From: Candidatus Gastranaerophilales bacterium
GTDB lineage: Bacteria; Cyanobacteriota; Vampirovibrionia; Gastranaerophilales; Gastranaerophilaceae
DNA length: 38,247 nucleotides
Direction of reading: 5' to 3'
NCBI GenBank assembly: GCA_023662705.1
Contig: JAMPIM010000015.1
Coordinates: 1-38,247 of the forward strand
Shown piece by piece: positions 21,790 through 29,297 of this stretch; position 1 is the stretch's first letter, and each line of letters begins with the position of its first letter. Below the pieces are notes generated by a model. That model had not been told where the DNA came from, searched no databases, and saw only the letters and a program-made list of their open reading frames with translations. Position numbers and translations under genes: made by a program.

Positions 21790-23223
21790 ATGATACACAA
21801 AGGTAAAACAAAAATTGTTGCAACATTAGGCCCTGCTTCATCTTCATACGAAATAATTTATAAACTTATAGAAGCAGGCGCATCAATGTTTCGTCTGAAT
21901 ACTTCGCATGGTACGGTGGAAGGACATTTGGAGAATATAAAAAATATACGAAATGCAGCTAAAGAATTAAATACCCATATTCCTATCCTTGTTGATTTGC
22001 AAGGTCCGAAGATTAGAGTAGGAAATATTCCTGAACCTGTAAAAATTACTAAAGATGAGAAAATCAGGCTAAAAGCTTGTGATTATGTTCCGGGGCTTAT
22101 TCCTGTGGACTATGCGGGTATAGCTGATGATGTAAAAACTGGTGATAAAATTCTTCTTGATGACGGAAAAGTCGGTCTTGAAGTTTTGGGGGTAAAAGAC
22201 TGTACAGTACAAGCAAGAGTTTTATATGGCGATACCATATGTCCCAGAAAAGGAATTAATCTTCCGGGTTCTACAGCAAGTCTGGATGCTGTTACGGAGA
22301 GGGATGTTGAGTTTATAAAATTTGCGATTGAGAATGGAGTGGATTATATCGCTCAATCTTTTGTGAGAGAAGCAGAAGATATTCATAAAGCAAAAAAATA
22401 TATAAATCGGTTTGGAGGAAATATTCCTGTTATAGCAAAGATAGAAAAACCACAGGCTGTTGAAAACTTGGAAGAAATAGTTAAAACCGCAGATGGGATA
22501 ATGGTTGCACGCGGTGATTTGGGTATTGAGATGTCGCCTGCGGATGTGCCGATTGTGCAAAAGATTATTATTAAAGAAGCTATAAAACAGAGAAAAGTTT
22601 GTATTGTTGCGACTCAAATGCTTGAAACAATGATGGAAGAGCCGATACCAACCCGAGCAGAAACTTCTGACGTAGCTAACGCGATTATGGACGGTGCTGA
22701 TGCGGTTATGTTATCAGGTGAAACTGCGGCAGGCAAATATCCTGTGGAAGCGGTTTCAATGATGAGAAAAATTGCAGATAATACAGAGGAGAGCAAGTTC
22801 TGTAAATATGATTTGAGTCTTGATATCAATGATGATTATGAACTTTCTCCGCAGGCGATTGCAAATGCCGCTGTTAAAATGGCGCAGGATTTGAATGCTA
22901 AGGCAATTCTTGCATTTTCTCATACCGGTTATACTCCAAAACTGCTTGCAAAACTTCGCTCATCAGTTCCGGTAATGGCAATTTCGGATTTGGAATCAAC
23001 CTGCCGCAGATTAAATCTATACTGGGGATTAGATAGTTATTATAAAGAGTGGGATGAAGTTTTGAGCCACCATATGTTAGAAAAAATAGATAAGTTTTTG
23101 TTTGAAAATACTAAACTTAAGAAGGATGAGAGAATTATTATAATCGGTTCAATTCCAAAACTGATTACAGGTAGAACTAATTTTATAAGGGTGCATAGAA
23201 TTGGCGCTCCGGAAGGAAGATAA
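21790..23223 (+). CDS. pyk: Pyruvate kinase (477 aa)
   Basis: The last glycolytic step, making ATP and pyruvate from phosphoenolpyruvate. Visible are MFRLNTSHG, the beta-barrel B domain (about residues 70-165), IAKIEKPQAVENLEEI with the active-site lysine, GIMVARGDLGIEM, ATQMLETM and MLSGETAAGKYP. The C-terminal regulatory domain is full length, though the protein lacks the extra domain of some Firmicutes enzymes. GAGAGG precedes the start. It is monocistronic, with a strong terminator. Confidence 0.97.
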   Translation: MIHKGKTKIVATLGPASSSYEIIYKLIEAGASMFRLNTSHGTVEGHLENIKNIRNAAKELNTHIPILVDLQGPKIRVGNIPEPVKITKDEKIRLKACDYVPGLIPVDYAGIADDVKTGDKILLDDGKVGLEVLGVKDCTVQARVLYGDTICPRKGINLPGSTASLDAVTERDVEFIKFAIENGVDYIAQSFVREAEDIHKAKKYINRFGGNIPVIAKIEKPQAVENLEEIVKTADGIMVARGDLGIEMSPADVPIVQKIIIKEAIKQRKVCIVATQMLETMMEEPIPTRAETSDVANAIMDGADAVMLSGETAAGKYPVEAVSMMRKIADNTEESKFCKYDLSLDINDDYELSPQAIANAAVKMAQDLNAKAILAFSHTGYTPKLLAKLRSSVPVMAISDLESTCRRLNLYWGLDSYYKEWDEVLSHHMLEKIDKFLFENTKLKKDERIIIIGSIPKLITGRTNFIRVHRIGAPEGR

Positions 23224-23260
23224 AAAAGAAGGGTTGGCTAAAAACCAACCCTTCTTTTTA
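23223..23260. terminator. Bidirectional terminator between pyk and the pilin gene
   Basis: A 15-bp perfect stem (23223-23237 with 23245-23259) has loop CTAAAAA, flanked by an A-run and a T-run. It ends both convergent genes. Confidence 0.88.
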
Positions 23261-23953
23261 TTATAATGCGTTATATCCATACAGAATTTTGTACCCATTG
23301 TCTACAATTGCACCAGTGCAAGCTCTTGGATTTGTTGGTTTGATGGATTTGTTAGAGGGACATCCATTCTCCCATAAAACATTATTGTTTCCAGAGTATT
23401 CAGCATATTGCATTCCGCCATAAGGAATTACTGCACCATAATTGTCTATAACAACTCGAAACTGATCTTTTCCATATTTATTAGGTCCTTTTGCTCCATT
23501 TGTGTCAATAGTTATGAAACTATCACAGGATGAATAATATTTAGGAGATGTTGCCTGTCTTATAGTATAAGAATTCGGGTTATCACTTGTAAACACTATA
23601 CCGTCTTTTGTTATAAATACAGGATAATTAGAAGAGCTTCCATTGATAGTATATTTTTTCATTTTATATGAACCATTCAAATAGGTTGGTAATGCCTCTA
23701 AGTAATATTTTGTGAAAATACCCTGATCCCCTTGGTGTCCATAACTTGCATTGATTTTTTTAGAACCACTTTCCAGTTGCATTTTTGCATTAACACTTTC
23801 TAATGTATTAATAGCTTTTGCCAATCCTGTTTCAGCAATTTGTTGCTGTACATTCTGTGTCAAGGCAGGTAAAGTCAATTTTGCTACAATGCCGACAATG
23901 CCCAACGTAATTAATATTTCTGCTAAAGTAAATGCTTTTAGTAATTTTTTCAT
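23261..23953 (-). CDS. Type IV pilin-like protein (230 aa)
   Basis: A class III prepilin N terminus: KKLLKA, then FTLAEILITLGIVGIVAKLTLPAL. Cleavage is expected between Ala7 and Phe8, with Glu12 as the conserved Glu5 of the mature pilin. The residue before cleavage is Ala rather than Gly. The globular part is beta-rich, with four cysteines that could form disulfides and a Gly/Asn-rich end. It may be a (pseudo)pilin of a type IV pilus or type II-like secretion system. AGAGGA precedes the ATG, and an extended -10 (TGTTATAAT, 23996-23988) lies upstream. Confidence 0.85.
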   Translation of the reverse strand: MKKLLKAFTLAEILITLGIVGIVAKLTLPALTQNVQQQIAETGLAKAINTLESVNAKMQLESGSKKINASYGHQGDQGIFTKYYLEALPTYLNGSYKMKKYTINGSSSNYPVFITKDGIVFTSDNPNSYTIRQATSPKYYSSCDSFITIDTNGAKGPNKYGKDQFRVVIDNYGAVIPYGGMQYAEYSGNNNVLWENGCPSNKSIKPTNPRACTGAIVDNGYKILYGYNAL

Positions 23954-24013
23954 AACATCCTCTTCTTATCATTCAAAATATACATAAATTATAACATATT
24001 GCTATAATTTTGA

Positions 24014-24700
24014 CTAGTAGACAGGAATATCAATCGGATTTATCAATTTAACCGAAATTATGTCGCCTGTATTGATATTTACTTCTTTTCCTTTTCTGAA
24101 CATATCAGCAACGCTGTCTCCGATAAAATATCCTGCTCCGCCGATAAAACCGCCTATTGCGCAGAAAGGAGTTGTAATATATTGCATGCCCGGAGCGGAT
24201 TCTTTGACTTTCATTCCGTAATCAACTGAATTCTTTGTGATTTCAGCTCCTCTTGAATAATTATTTTTTACGGCTTCGCCATAACCGAGGTTTTTGTATA
24301 ATCCTCCGTCATAATAAATGTTTTCAAACTGGCAAACTGCCATATCCAAAGGAATTTGTCTTCCGGTAGGTGTTACAACGTGGTCAAAATCAAGATATAA
24401 CTTTGCTCCGCGAGAGAATCTTTTTGCAGTCTTTACTTCATTTATACTTCCGCGTACGACTGTTCCAGCAGGGATTACAACCCCTGTTTCCGAAGATTGT
24501 TCGTTTTTAATTGTAGCAGTGAATGAATCGCCCATTCCGCCGGTATAAGTCCCTACAGGCTGTAAGAATTCAAGTTGAAAAACTGTTCCCGCAGGAATTC
24601 TTTTTGTCCTTGCATTAGCATTAAACGTACCAGCTTGAACACTGCTTACACCTAATGATAGTGCCATTGCACCCAAAATAAATGTTTTTATAAATTTCAT
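24014..24700 (-). CDS. Secreted beta-rich protein of unknown function (228 aa)
   Basis: A signal peptide ends VQAG near residue 23. The mature part has two AGT-containing strand motifs (RIPAGTVFQLEFLQP and VIPAGTVVRGSINEV) like those of small beta-barrel domains in envelope proteins, then a Gly-rich stretch FCAIGGFIGGAGYFIG that might contact membrane. The ATG at 24700 has GAGGAGAG upstream; the in-frame ATG at 24724 precedes that site and is rejected. An extended -10 (TGCTATACT, 24734-24726) fits as promoter. No function is inferred. Confidence 0.75.
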   Translation of the reverse strand: MKFIKTFILGAMALSLGVSSVQAGTFNANARTKRIPAGTVFQLEFLQPVGTYTGGMGDSFTATIKNEQSSETGVVIPAGTVVRGSINEVKTAKRFSRGAKLYLDFDHVVTPTGRQIPLDMAVCQFENIYYDGGLYKNLGYGEAVKNNYSRGAEITKNSVDYGMKVKESAPGMQYITTPFCAIGGFIGGAGYFIGDSVADMFRKGKEVNINTGDIISVKLINPIDIPVY

Positions 24701-24751
24701 TTTTAACTCTCCTCTAGTACTCATAAGTATAGCACCCGAGTATTGAAAAAT

Positions 24752-25810
24752 CTAGCGTTTCTTGATTAACTCCGATGCAACAATTGCTGTTATAGGAACA
24801 CAAATTACAATTGCAATACTTCCAATCAGTGCCGAAGAAATTTCTGTCACAACCTGATTCAGATTAATAAATTTCTGTAAATCAATATTGGATGCAAGCA
24901 TAATCAAAGGCAGTGAACCTCCTAAATAAACAAGTATTAAAGTATTTGCCATTGTTCCAATGATATCTCTTCCTACATTCATACCGCAGGTGAAAAGTTC
25001 TTTTACAGTTTTTGAGTTATCAACTTCATAGATTTCGTTAATTGTACTTGCAATTGACATCCCTACATCCATAACGGCTCCCAGTGTTGCAAGCATCATT
25101 GTTGCAATAATAATGGCGACAAAATCCAATTCAGGATGTGCAGCATATAGGAACATTGAGTTTTCGTTGCTGAATCCTGTAAGAGAAGCTGCTTTCACTG
25201 CTAAAAAGGATAATATTCCCGCAATAAGCAAGCTTAATATACAACCAAGTGTTGCAGAAGTGCTTTTTTTATTAAATCCCCCAACTAAATACATTGTAAT
25301 TGCTGTTGAAAGAAGACAAACAATAATAGCTCCCAAAACAGGATGAAGTCCTGCAAGAATCATAGGTGAAAGAAGGTTGAATATTAATATGCATGTAACA
25401 ATTATTGATACAAGACTTAACACCCCTTTTTTCTTTCCAACGTATATTAATAATCCGCAAAAAATCAAAGATAACCATACAAGCGTGGAAGAACGCTGTA
25501 TATCTTCAATTGAGAAAACAAGACCATCTCCTTCGTCTTCGATGTGAAGAATAACTTTATCTCCTTTTTTTAGTTTGATATCATAATACGGGTTTCCTGT
25601 AAGAACATTATCAACAAGAACTAAATCGCCGTTTTTCAATTTGATTTCAACTGATTGCTTTGTTTGTGCAACAGCTGCATCCTCCGAATCTATATAATCA
25701 ATTTTTTGAATAATCCCGGTTTGGGAAGGCAGGATTTCCGGTTCGTTTTCCGCATATACAAAACCCAATGATGCCAAAAACATTATCAATAATAATAAAA
25801 ATTTTTTCAT
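24752..25810 (-). CDS. YibE/F-like multipass membrane protein (352 aa)
   Basis: A signal peptide or first membrane segment is followed by a periplasmic beta-rich domain (about residues 25-110, with LKKGDKVILHIED). About seven membrane helices with the family features then follow: GAVMDVGMSIASTINEI and GRDIIGTMANTLILVYLGGSLPL. The biochemical role of YibE/F proteins is not established. It starts 9 nt after the ruvB stop with AGGG upstream, so it is second in a ruvB operon. Confidence 0.85.
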   Translation of the reverse strand: MKKFLLLLIMFLASLGFVYAENEPEILPSQTGIIQKIDYIDSEDAAVAQTKQSVEIKLKNGDLVLVDNVLTGNPYYDIKLKKGDKVILHIEDEGDGLVFSIEDIQRSSTLVWLSLIFCGLLIYVGKKKGVLSLVSIIVTCILIFNLLSPMILAGLHPVLGAIIVCLLSTAITMYLVGGFNKKSTSATLGCILSLLIAGILSFLAVKAASLTGFSNENSMFLYAAHPELDFVAIIIATMMLATLGAVMDVGMSIASTINEIYEVDNSKTVKELFTCGMNVGRDIIGTMANTLILVYLGGSLPLIMLASNIDLQKFINLNQVVTEISSALIGSIAIVICVPITAIVASELIKKR

Positions 25811-25819
25811 AATTAATCC

Positions 25820-26881
25820 CTAAAATAAATTAATCTGTTCGGAAGGTGCTTTTATCCCCAAATGTCTGTAACCTTCAGGGGAAACCTTTCTTCCTCGAGG
25901 AGTTCTTTGTAAAAATCCTGCTTGCAAAAGATAAGGTTCACAAACATCTTCAATTGTTCTGACATCTTCGCTTAAAGCTGCTGCAATAGTTTCAACACCA
26001 ACTGGGCCGCCGTCATATTTGTCTATGATAAGATTCAATAGAGCTCTATCAGTTGTATCCAGTCCGAATGTATCAATTTTAAGTATATCTAATGATTCAT
26101 TTGCAACTCTTTCATCAATTATTCCGTCGTATTTTACAATTGCAAAATCAGAAACTCTTTTTATTAATCTGTTTGCTATTCTTGGAGTGCCGCGTGAACG
26201 TTTTGCAATAGCTTTCGCGCCTTCTTCCGTAATCTGAATTTCTAAAAGCTTGGCAGTTCTGGTAACAACTTTTGCTAATTCATCAACCGTATAAAACTCT
26301 AACCTGTGAATCATCCCGAAACGGTCTCTTAGCGGACTAGAGAGTTCCCCGGCTTTTGTTGTTGCACCAATTAATGTGAATTTTGGAATCGGTACTCTCA
26401 AAGTTTTTGCGGTCTGGCTTTTCCCTGTTGTCATATCAAGAGTAAAGTCTTCCATTGCAGGATAAAGAATTTCTTCCGCAACTTTATTCAGACGGTGGAT
26501 TTCGTCAATAAATAATATTTCCCCGCCTTTAAGCGACATTAATATCCCGATAATATCTCTGGGGCGTTCAAGAGCAGGAGCTGATGTTATTCTGATTTCA
26601 ACTCCCATTTGAGATGCAATAACTCCCGCAATGGTGGTTTTACCTAATCCCGGAGGCCCGTAAAAAAGCAGATGATCTAACGGTTTTCCGCGTTTTTTTG
26701 CTGCTTCAAGTGTTATTTTAAGAGTTTCTTTCAGTTCACTCTGCCCGATATAGCTGTCAAAATCCTTCGGGCGTATAGAGTTCTCAAAACTCTTATCATA
26801 CTCAATGGATTCAGCTTTAATATTAGGATTTTTTACCGTTTTTTGCTTAAAACTTTTGTCATCATCAGAAATAATTGCCAT
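25820..26881 (-). CDS. ruvB: Holliday junction branch migration helicase RuvB (353 aa)
   Basis: The hexameric AAA+ motor that drives branch migration with RuvA. The opening is FENSIRPKDFDSYIGQSELKETL. Walker A is GPPGLGKTT, Walker B is LFIDEIHRL, sensor 1 is IGATT, the arginine-finger region is SPLRDRFG and the winged-helix end is QRTPRGR. The start is set at 26881 (MAIISDDDKSF): the longer reading adds 18 atypical residues and runs through the promoter. The message is probably leaderless. ruvA and ruvC are not nearby. Confidence 0.96.
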   Translation of the reverse strand: MAIISDDDKSFKQKTVKNPNIKAESIEYDKSFENSIRPKDFDSYIGQSELKETLKITLEAAKKRGKPLDHLLFYGPPGLGKTTIAGVIASQMGVEIRITSAPALERPRDIIGILMSLKGGEILFIDEIHRLNKVAEEILYPAMEDFTLDMTTGKSQTAKTLRVPIPKFTLIGATTKAGELSSPLRDRFGMIHRLEFYTVDELAKVVTRTAKLLEIQITEEGAKAIAKRSRGTPRIANRLIKRVSDFAIVKYDGIIDERVANESLDILKIDTFGLDTTDRALLNLIIDKYDGGPVGVETIAAALSEDVRTIEDVCEPYLLQAGFLQRTPRGRKVSPEGYRHLGIKAPSEQINLF

Positions 26882-26887
26882 AACACA

Positions 26888-26916
26888 ATGATAGCATAGG
26901 GATTTTATAACTACAA
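26888..26916 (-). promoter_or_regulatory. Leaderless promoter of ruvB
   Basis: On the minus strand: TTGTAG (26916-26911), 17 nt, TATCAT (26893-26888) with an extended TGC before it, then 6 nt to the ATG at 26881. Confidence 0.7.
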
Positions 26917-26950
26917 TTGTAACGTAATGTAACAATTTTCTTCAAAAAGC

Positions 26951-26982
26951 TAAAGTATTTACCCCAAAATGCCGTAAATACT
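26951..26982 (+). promoter_or_regulatory. Sigma-28-like promoter inside a perfect palindrome
   Basis: TAAAGTAT (26951-26958), 12 nt, GCCGTAAA (26971-26978) is close to the flagellar sigma-28 consensus. Overlapping it, AGTATTTAC (26954-26962) and GTAAATACT (26974-26982) form a perfect 9-bp inverted repeat with an 11-nt spacer. The site lies 30 nt before the ATG at 27013. Confidence 0.6.
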
Positions 26983-27012
26983 ATTAAGGAAAACGAAAAG
27001 GAACAGTACACA

Positions 27013-28152
27013 ATGGGAATGGCAGCGTCACAAGCTAGACTTCTATCTTTGACAAGCAGGCTCCATGACGTTGAGCTAAGAGCTCAATCGATAGAGGCTC
27101 AAAAGATAGCCCTTGCAACTCAGAAAGATGAGTTGTACGAAAACTACTGTGAAGCTTTAGATGCCACTAAGTTCCAAGTTGCGTTTATGGGTGCGGATGG
27201 TACAGGTAAAAACTGGGAAGTTGCAAGTTTTAAAAACTTGTGTACATATATGGGCAAAGAAAGATATCACGACTATGCTCTTAAAGATAACAGAACAGGC
27301 ATGTTGATTGAGTCCGAAGAAGTTGTTGATAACTATAAAAAATTCGGCGGTGATAAATATGCATTTGCATGGGCAATGTTAGGTTATAGCGATACAGATG
27401 CAAGTTGGTCAGAAGTTGGCAGATCAGAAATGGCAAATGATGCTTGGGGTGGCTTTCAACTTGAGCGTTGGGCTGCTGATGGCGGGTCTTCAATTATGTC
27501 AGCTGCTGAATGGGATGCTTATGAAGCAGCAGAAGGTGAAGATAAAACAAATCTTGAAAATTTATATAATGAAATTAAGAAAGCTAATGATGAAGGCGAT
27601 ACCGAGAAACGTGATGAAGCTGTAGCAGCTTTCAGAGAAAAATTATATACAACAGCTTCTACAAGAGATGCTATTTTTAAAGCACAGGAAGGACCAAAAT
27701 CAAATAAGACTTGGAACGATGTTTCTGATGAGTTCAATTTCTGGTGCCGTAAGTTTGAAGCAATTCAACAAGCAGGCGGTTGTACTGCAATTGATCCGCA
27801 GTTTGAAACAGGTTCTCAAGGTGAAACATGGCTTAAAAATATGGTTGAAGCAGGACTTATAACTATTCTTGAAAATGATGAATTAAAAGGCGCTTCTGCT
27901 AACTGGAAAGATACAAGTGTTGCTACAAGTACTAATGGCAACTATATTTCAGAAGTTCAAGATGACAAAGACTTGAAAAAAGCTGAAGCTGAATATGAAC
28001 ACGAATTAAGTATTATTAATACAAAAGATACTAAATTTGATAGAGATTTAAGTAAATTAGAAACCGAAAGAACATCTATTACAACAGAAATGGATGCTAT
28101 TAAATCTGTCAGAGATGATAATATTGACAGAACATTCGGTATCTTCTCATAG
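27013..28152 (+). CDS. Large protein with coiled-coil ends, possibly a flagellar or exported structural protein (379 aa)
   Basis: Not assigned to a named family. The N-terminal 45 residues (MGMAASQARLLSLTSRLHDVELRAQSIEAQKIALATQKDEL) and the last 60 (LSKLETERTSITTEMDAIKSVRDDNIDRTFGIFS) are helical with heptad-like spacing. The centre is acidic and aromatic. Helical ends around a variable centre recall axial proteins of flagella or type III secretion. The sigma-28-like promoter supports a motility link. Both are inference. No signal peptide is present. AAAAGGA lies about 10 nt before the ATG; an ATG two codons later is possible. Confidence 0.8.
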   Translation: MGMAASQARLLSLTSRLHDVELRAQSIEAQKIALATQKDELYENYCEALDATKFQVAFMGADGTGKNWEVASFKNLCTYMGKERYHDYALKDNRTGMLIESEEVVDNYKKFGGDKYAFAWAMLGYSDTDASWSEVGRSEMANDAWGGFQLERWAADGGSSIMSAAEWDAYEAAEGEDKTNLENLYNEIKKANDEGDTEKRDEAVAAFREKLYTTASTRDAIFKAQEGPKSNKTWNDVSDEFNFWCRKFEAIQQAGGCTAIDPQFETGSQGETWLKNMVEAGLITILENDELKGASANWKDTSVATSTNGNYISEVQDDKDLKKAEAEYEHELSIINTKDTKFDRDLSKLETERTSITTEMDAIKSVRDDNIDRTFGIFS

Positions 28153-28195
28153 ATGTAAGATTTAAAACTAACCTTTTCCTTTTTTCCTTTTCTTT

Positions 28196-28225
28196 AGCCG
28201 CTTTATCCAAAGCGGTTTCTTTTTT
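28196..28225 (+). terminator. Rho-independent terminator of the gene at 27013
   Basis: CCGCTTT (28198-28204) pairs with AAAGCGG (28209-28215), loop ATCC, followed by TTTCTTTTTT. Confidence 0.8.
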
Positions 28226-28231
28226 AACAAG

Positions 28232-28315
28232 GGTCAGACGACATTTCACAACACTACAGGCTTTGCGTGAGACTACAGGTCGTCCTCTGCTGTGTCTGTT
28301 ACAAGGGGGGGCGCG
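28232..28315. repeat. Structured intergenic repeat, copy B
   Basis: The partner of 9050-9136: GGTC, stem arm AGACGAC, ATTT, CTACA motifs at 28254 and 28273, a related TTACA at 28299, and a GGCGCG end. GACGAC (28237-28242) pairs with GTCGTC (28279-28284). TCAC (28246-28249) with GTGA (28267-28270) gives an inner stem around the first CTACA. It lies between the terminator of the plus-strand gene and the 3' end of the minus-strand glycosyltransferase gene, so either strand may carry it in RNA. Confidence 0.65.
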
Positions 28316-28324
28316 TTGGTGGGA

Positions 28325-29263
28325 TTATCTCAGTTCTAATTTCTTAATTCGAGTTTGAATATCTTCCAGTAATTTTCGATTGATTGACATCAAATCCCCG
28401 ATAATTGCTACAATTCCCAGTTGTACTGCGGTTAAAAGTAAAATTGCAGCAAGAATTAACGATTGTATGTGACCGTTGCCGGCACCATTCAGGTAATAAT
28501 ATAAAAATCTTCCTGTTACTCCAAAACCTGCTATAGCCAATATTGCAGCAAGTGAGATAAAAAATCTGAAAGGTCGATAGACAATAAACATTCTGATTGT
28601 CGTCTTCATTGAACGAAAAACGTATTCAAAAATATTTTTGAATAATCTTGAATTTCTTAGTTTTGGATTAACTTCGCACGGCACAGATTTTATTTTTAAT
28701 CCTTTTGCGCCTGCCTGAATCAATGTTTCCATTGTATAGGTATAGTTATCAAAAACATTTAATTTAAGAGCTGCTTCTCTGGAAAAAGCTCTGAATCCGC
28801 TAGGTGCATCTTCCACAGGAGTTGAAGACAAGAGTCTTAATACCGCAGAACCGAGTTTTTGTAGGCATTTTTTCAACGGAGAGAATTCTTTGATTTCAAG
28901 AATATTTCTTGCACCGATTACAATATCAGCTTCTCCTGAAAGAACAGGTTTTACAAGATTTTTAATTCCTTCCGCGCAATACTGATTATCAGCATCCGTA
29001 TTTACAATAATATCGGCACCGCGCTTCAATGCTTCCTGTAATCCCGAGCGGAATGCGTTGGCAAGTCCTTTATTAGGCTTAATTTCAAGAACACTTGCAC
29101 CCCATTCTTCTGCAATTTGTGAAGATTTGTCGGTTGAACCGTCGTTAATAACAAGAATCTCTATTTCATCAATTCCGTCAACTGATTTTGGCAAATCGTT
29201 TAAGGTTGTTAAAAGAGTCTCTTCTTCGTTGTAACAAGGTATCTGGATAACAAGTTTTGTCAT
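28325..29263 (-). CDS. Family 2 glycosyltransferase with two C-terminal membrane helices (312 aa)
   Basis: A GT-A fold enzyme of the GtrB/dolichyl-phosphate-sugar synthase type: IPCYNEEETL, VINDGSTDKS, the acidic VNTDADNQY (DxD) motif and APSGFRAFSREA. Two membrane helices lie at about residues 235-262 and 270-298. Such enzymes load a sugar onto a polyprenyl phosphate for export or glycan modification. The sugar cannot be told. The promoter is placed for a leaderless start. It is 24 nt downstream of the Ycf45-like gene. Confidence 0.9.
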   Translation of the reverse strand: MTKLVIQIPCYNEEETLLTTLNDLPKSVDGIDEIEILVINDGSTDKSSQIAEEWGASVLEIKPNKGLANAFRSGLQEALKRGADIIVNTDADNQYCAEGIKNLVKPVLSGEADIVIGARNILEIKEFSPLKKCLQKLGSAVLRLLSSTPVEDAPSGFRAFSREAALKLNVFDNYTYTMETLIQAGAKGLKIKSVPCEVNPKLRNSRLFKNIFEYVFRSMKTTIRMFIVYRPFRFFISLAAILAIAGFGVTGRFLYYYLNGAGNGHIQSLILAAILLLTAVQLGIVAIIGDLMSINRKLLEDIQTRIKKLELR

Positions 29264-29269
29264 GCCCCT

Positions 29270-29297
29270 ATTTTACAACAAAGAAAGTTACTTTGAA
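29270..29297 (-). promoter_or_regulatory. Putative leaderless promoter of the glycosyltransferase gene
   Basis: TAAAAT (29275-29270) lies 6 nt before the ATG at 29263 on the minus strand. TTCAAA lies 16 nt upstream as a modest -35. AGGGG occurs between -10 and ATG but touches the start codon too closely to be a normal ribosome binding site. Confidence 0.5.
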
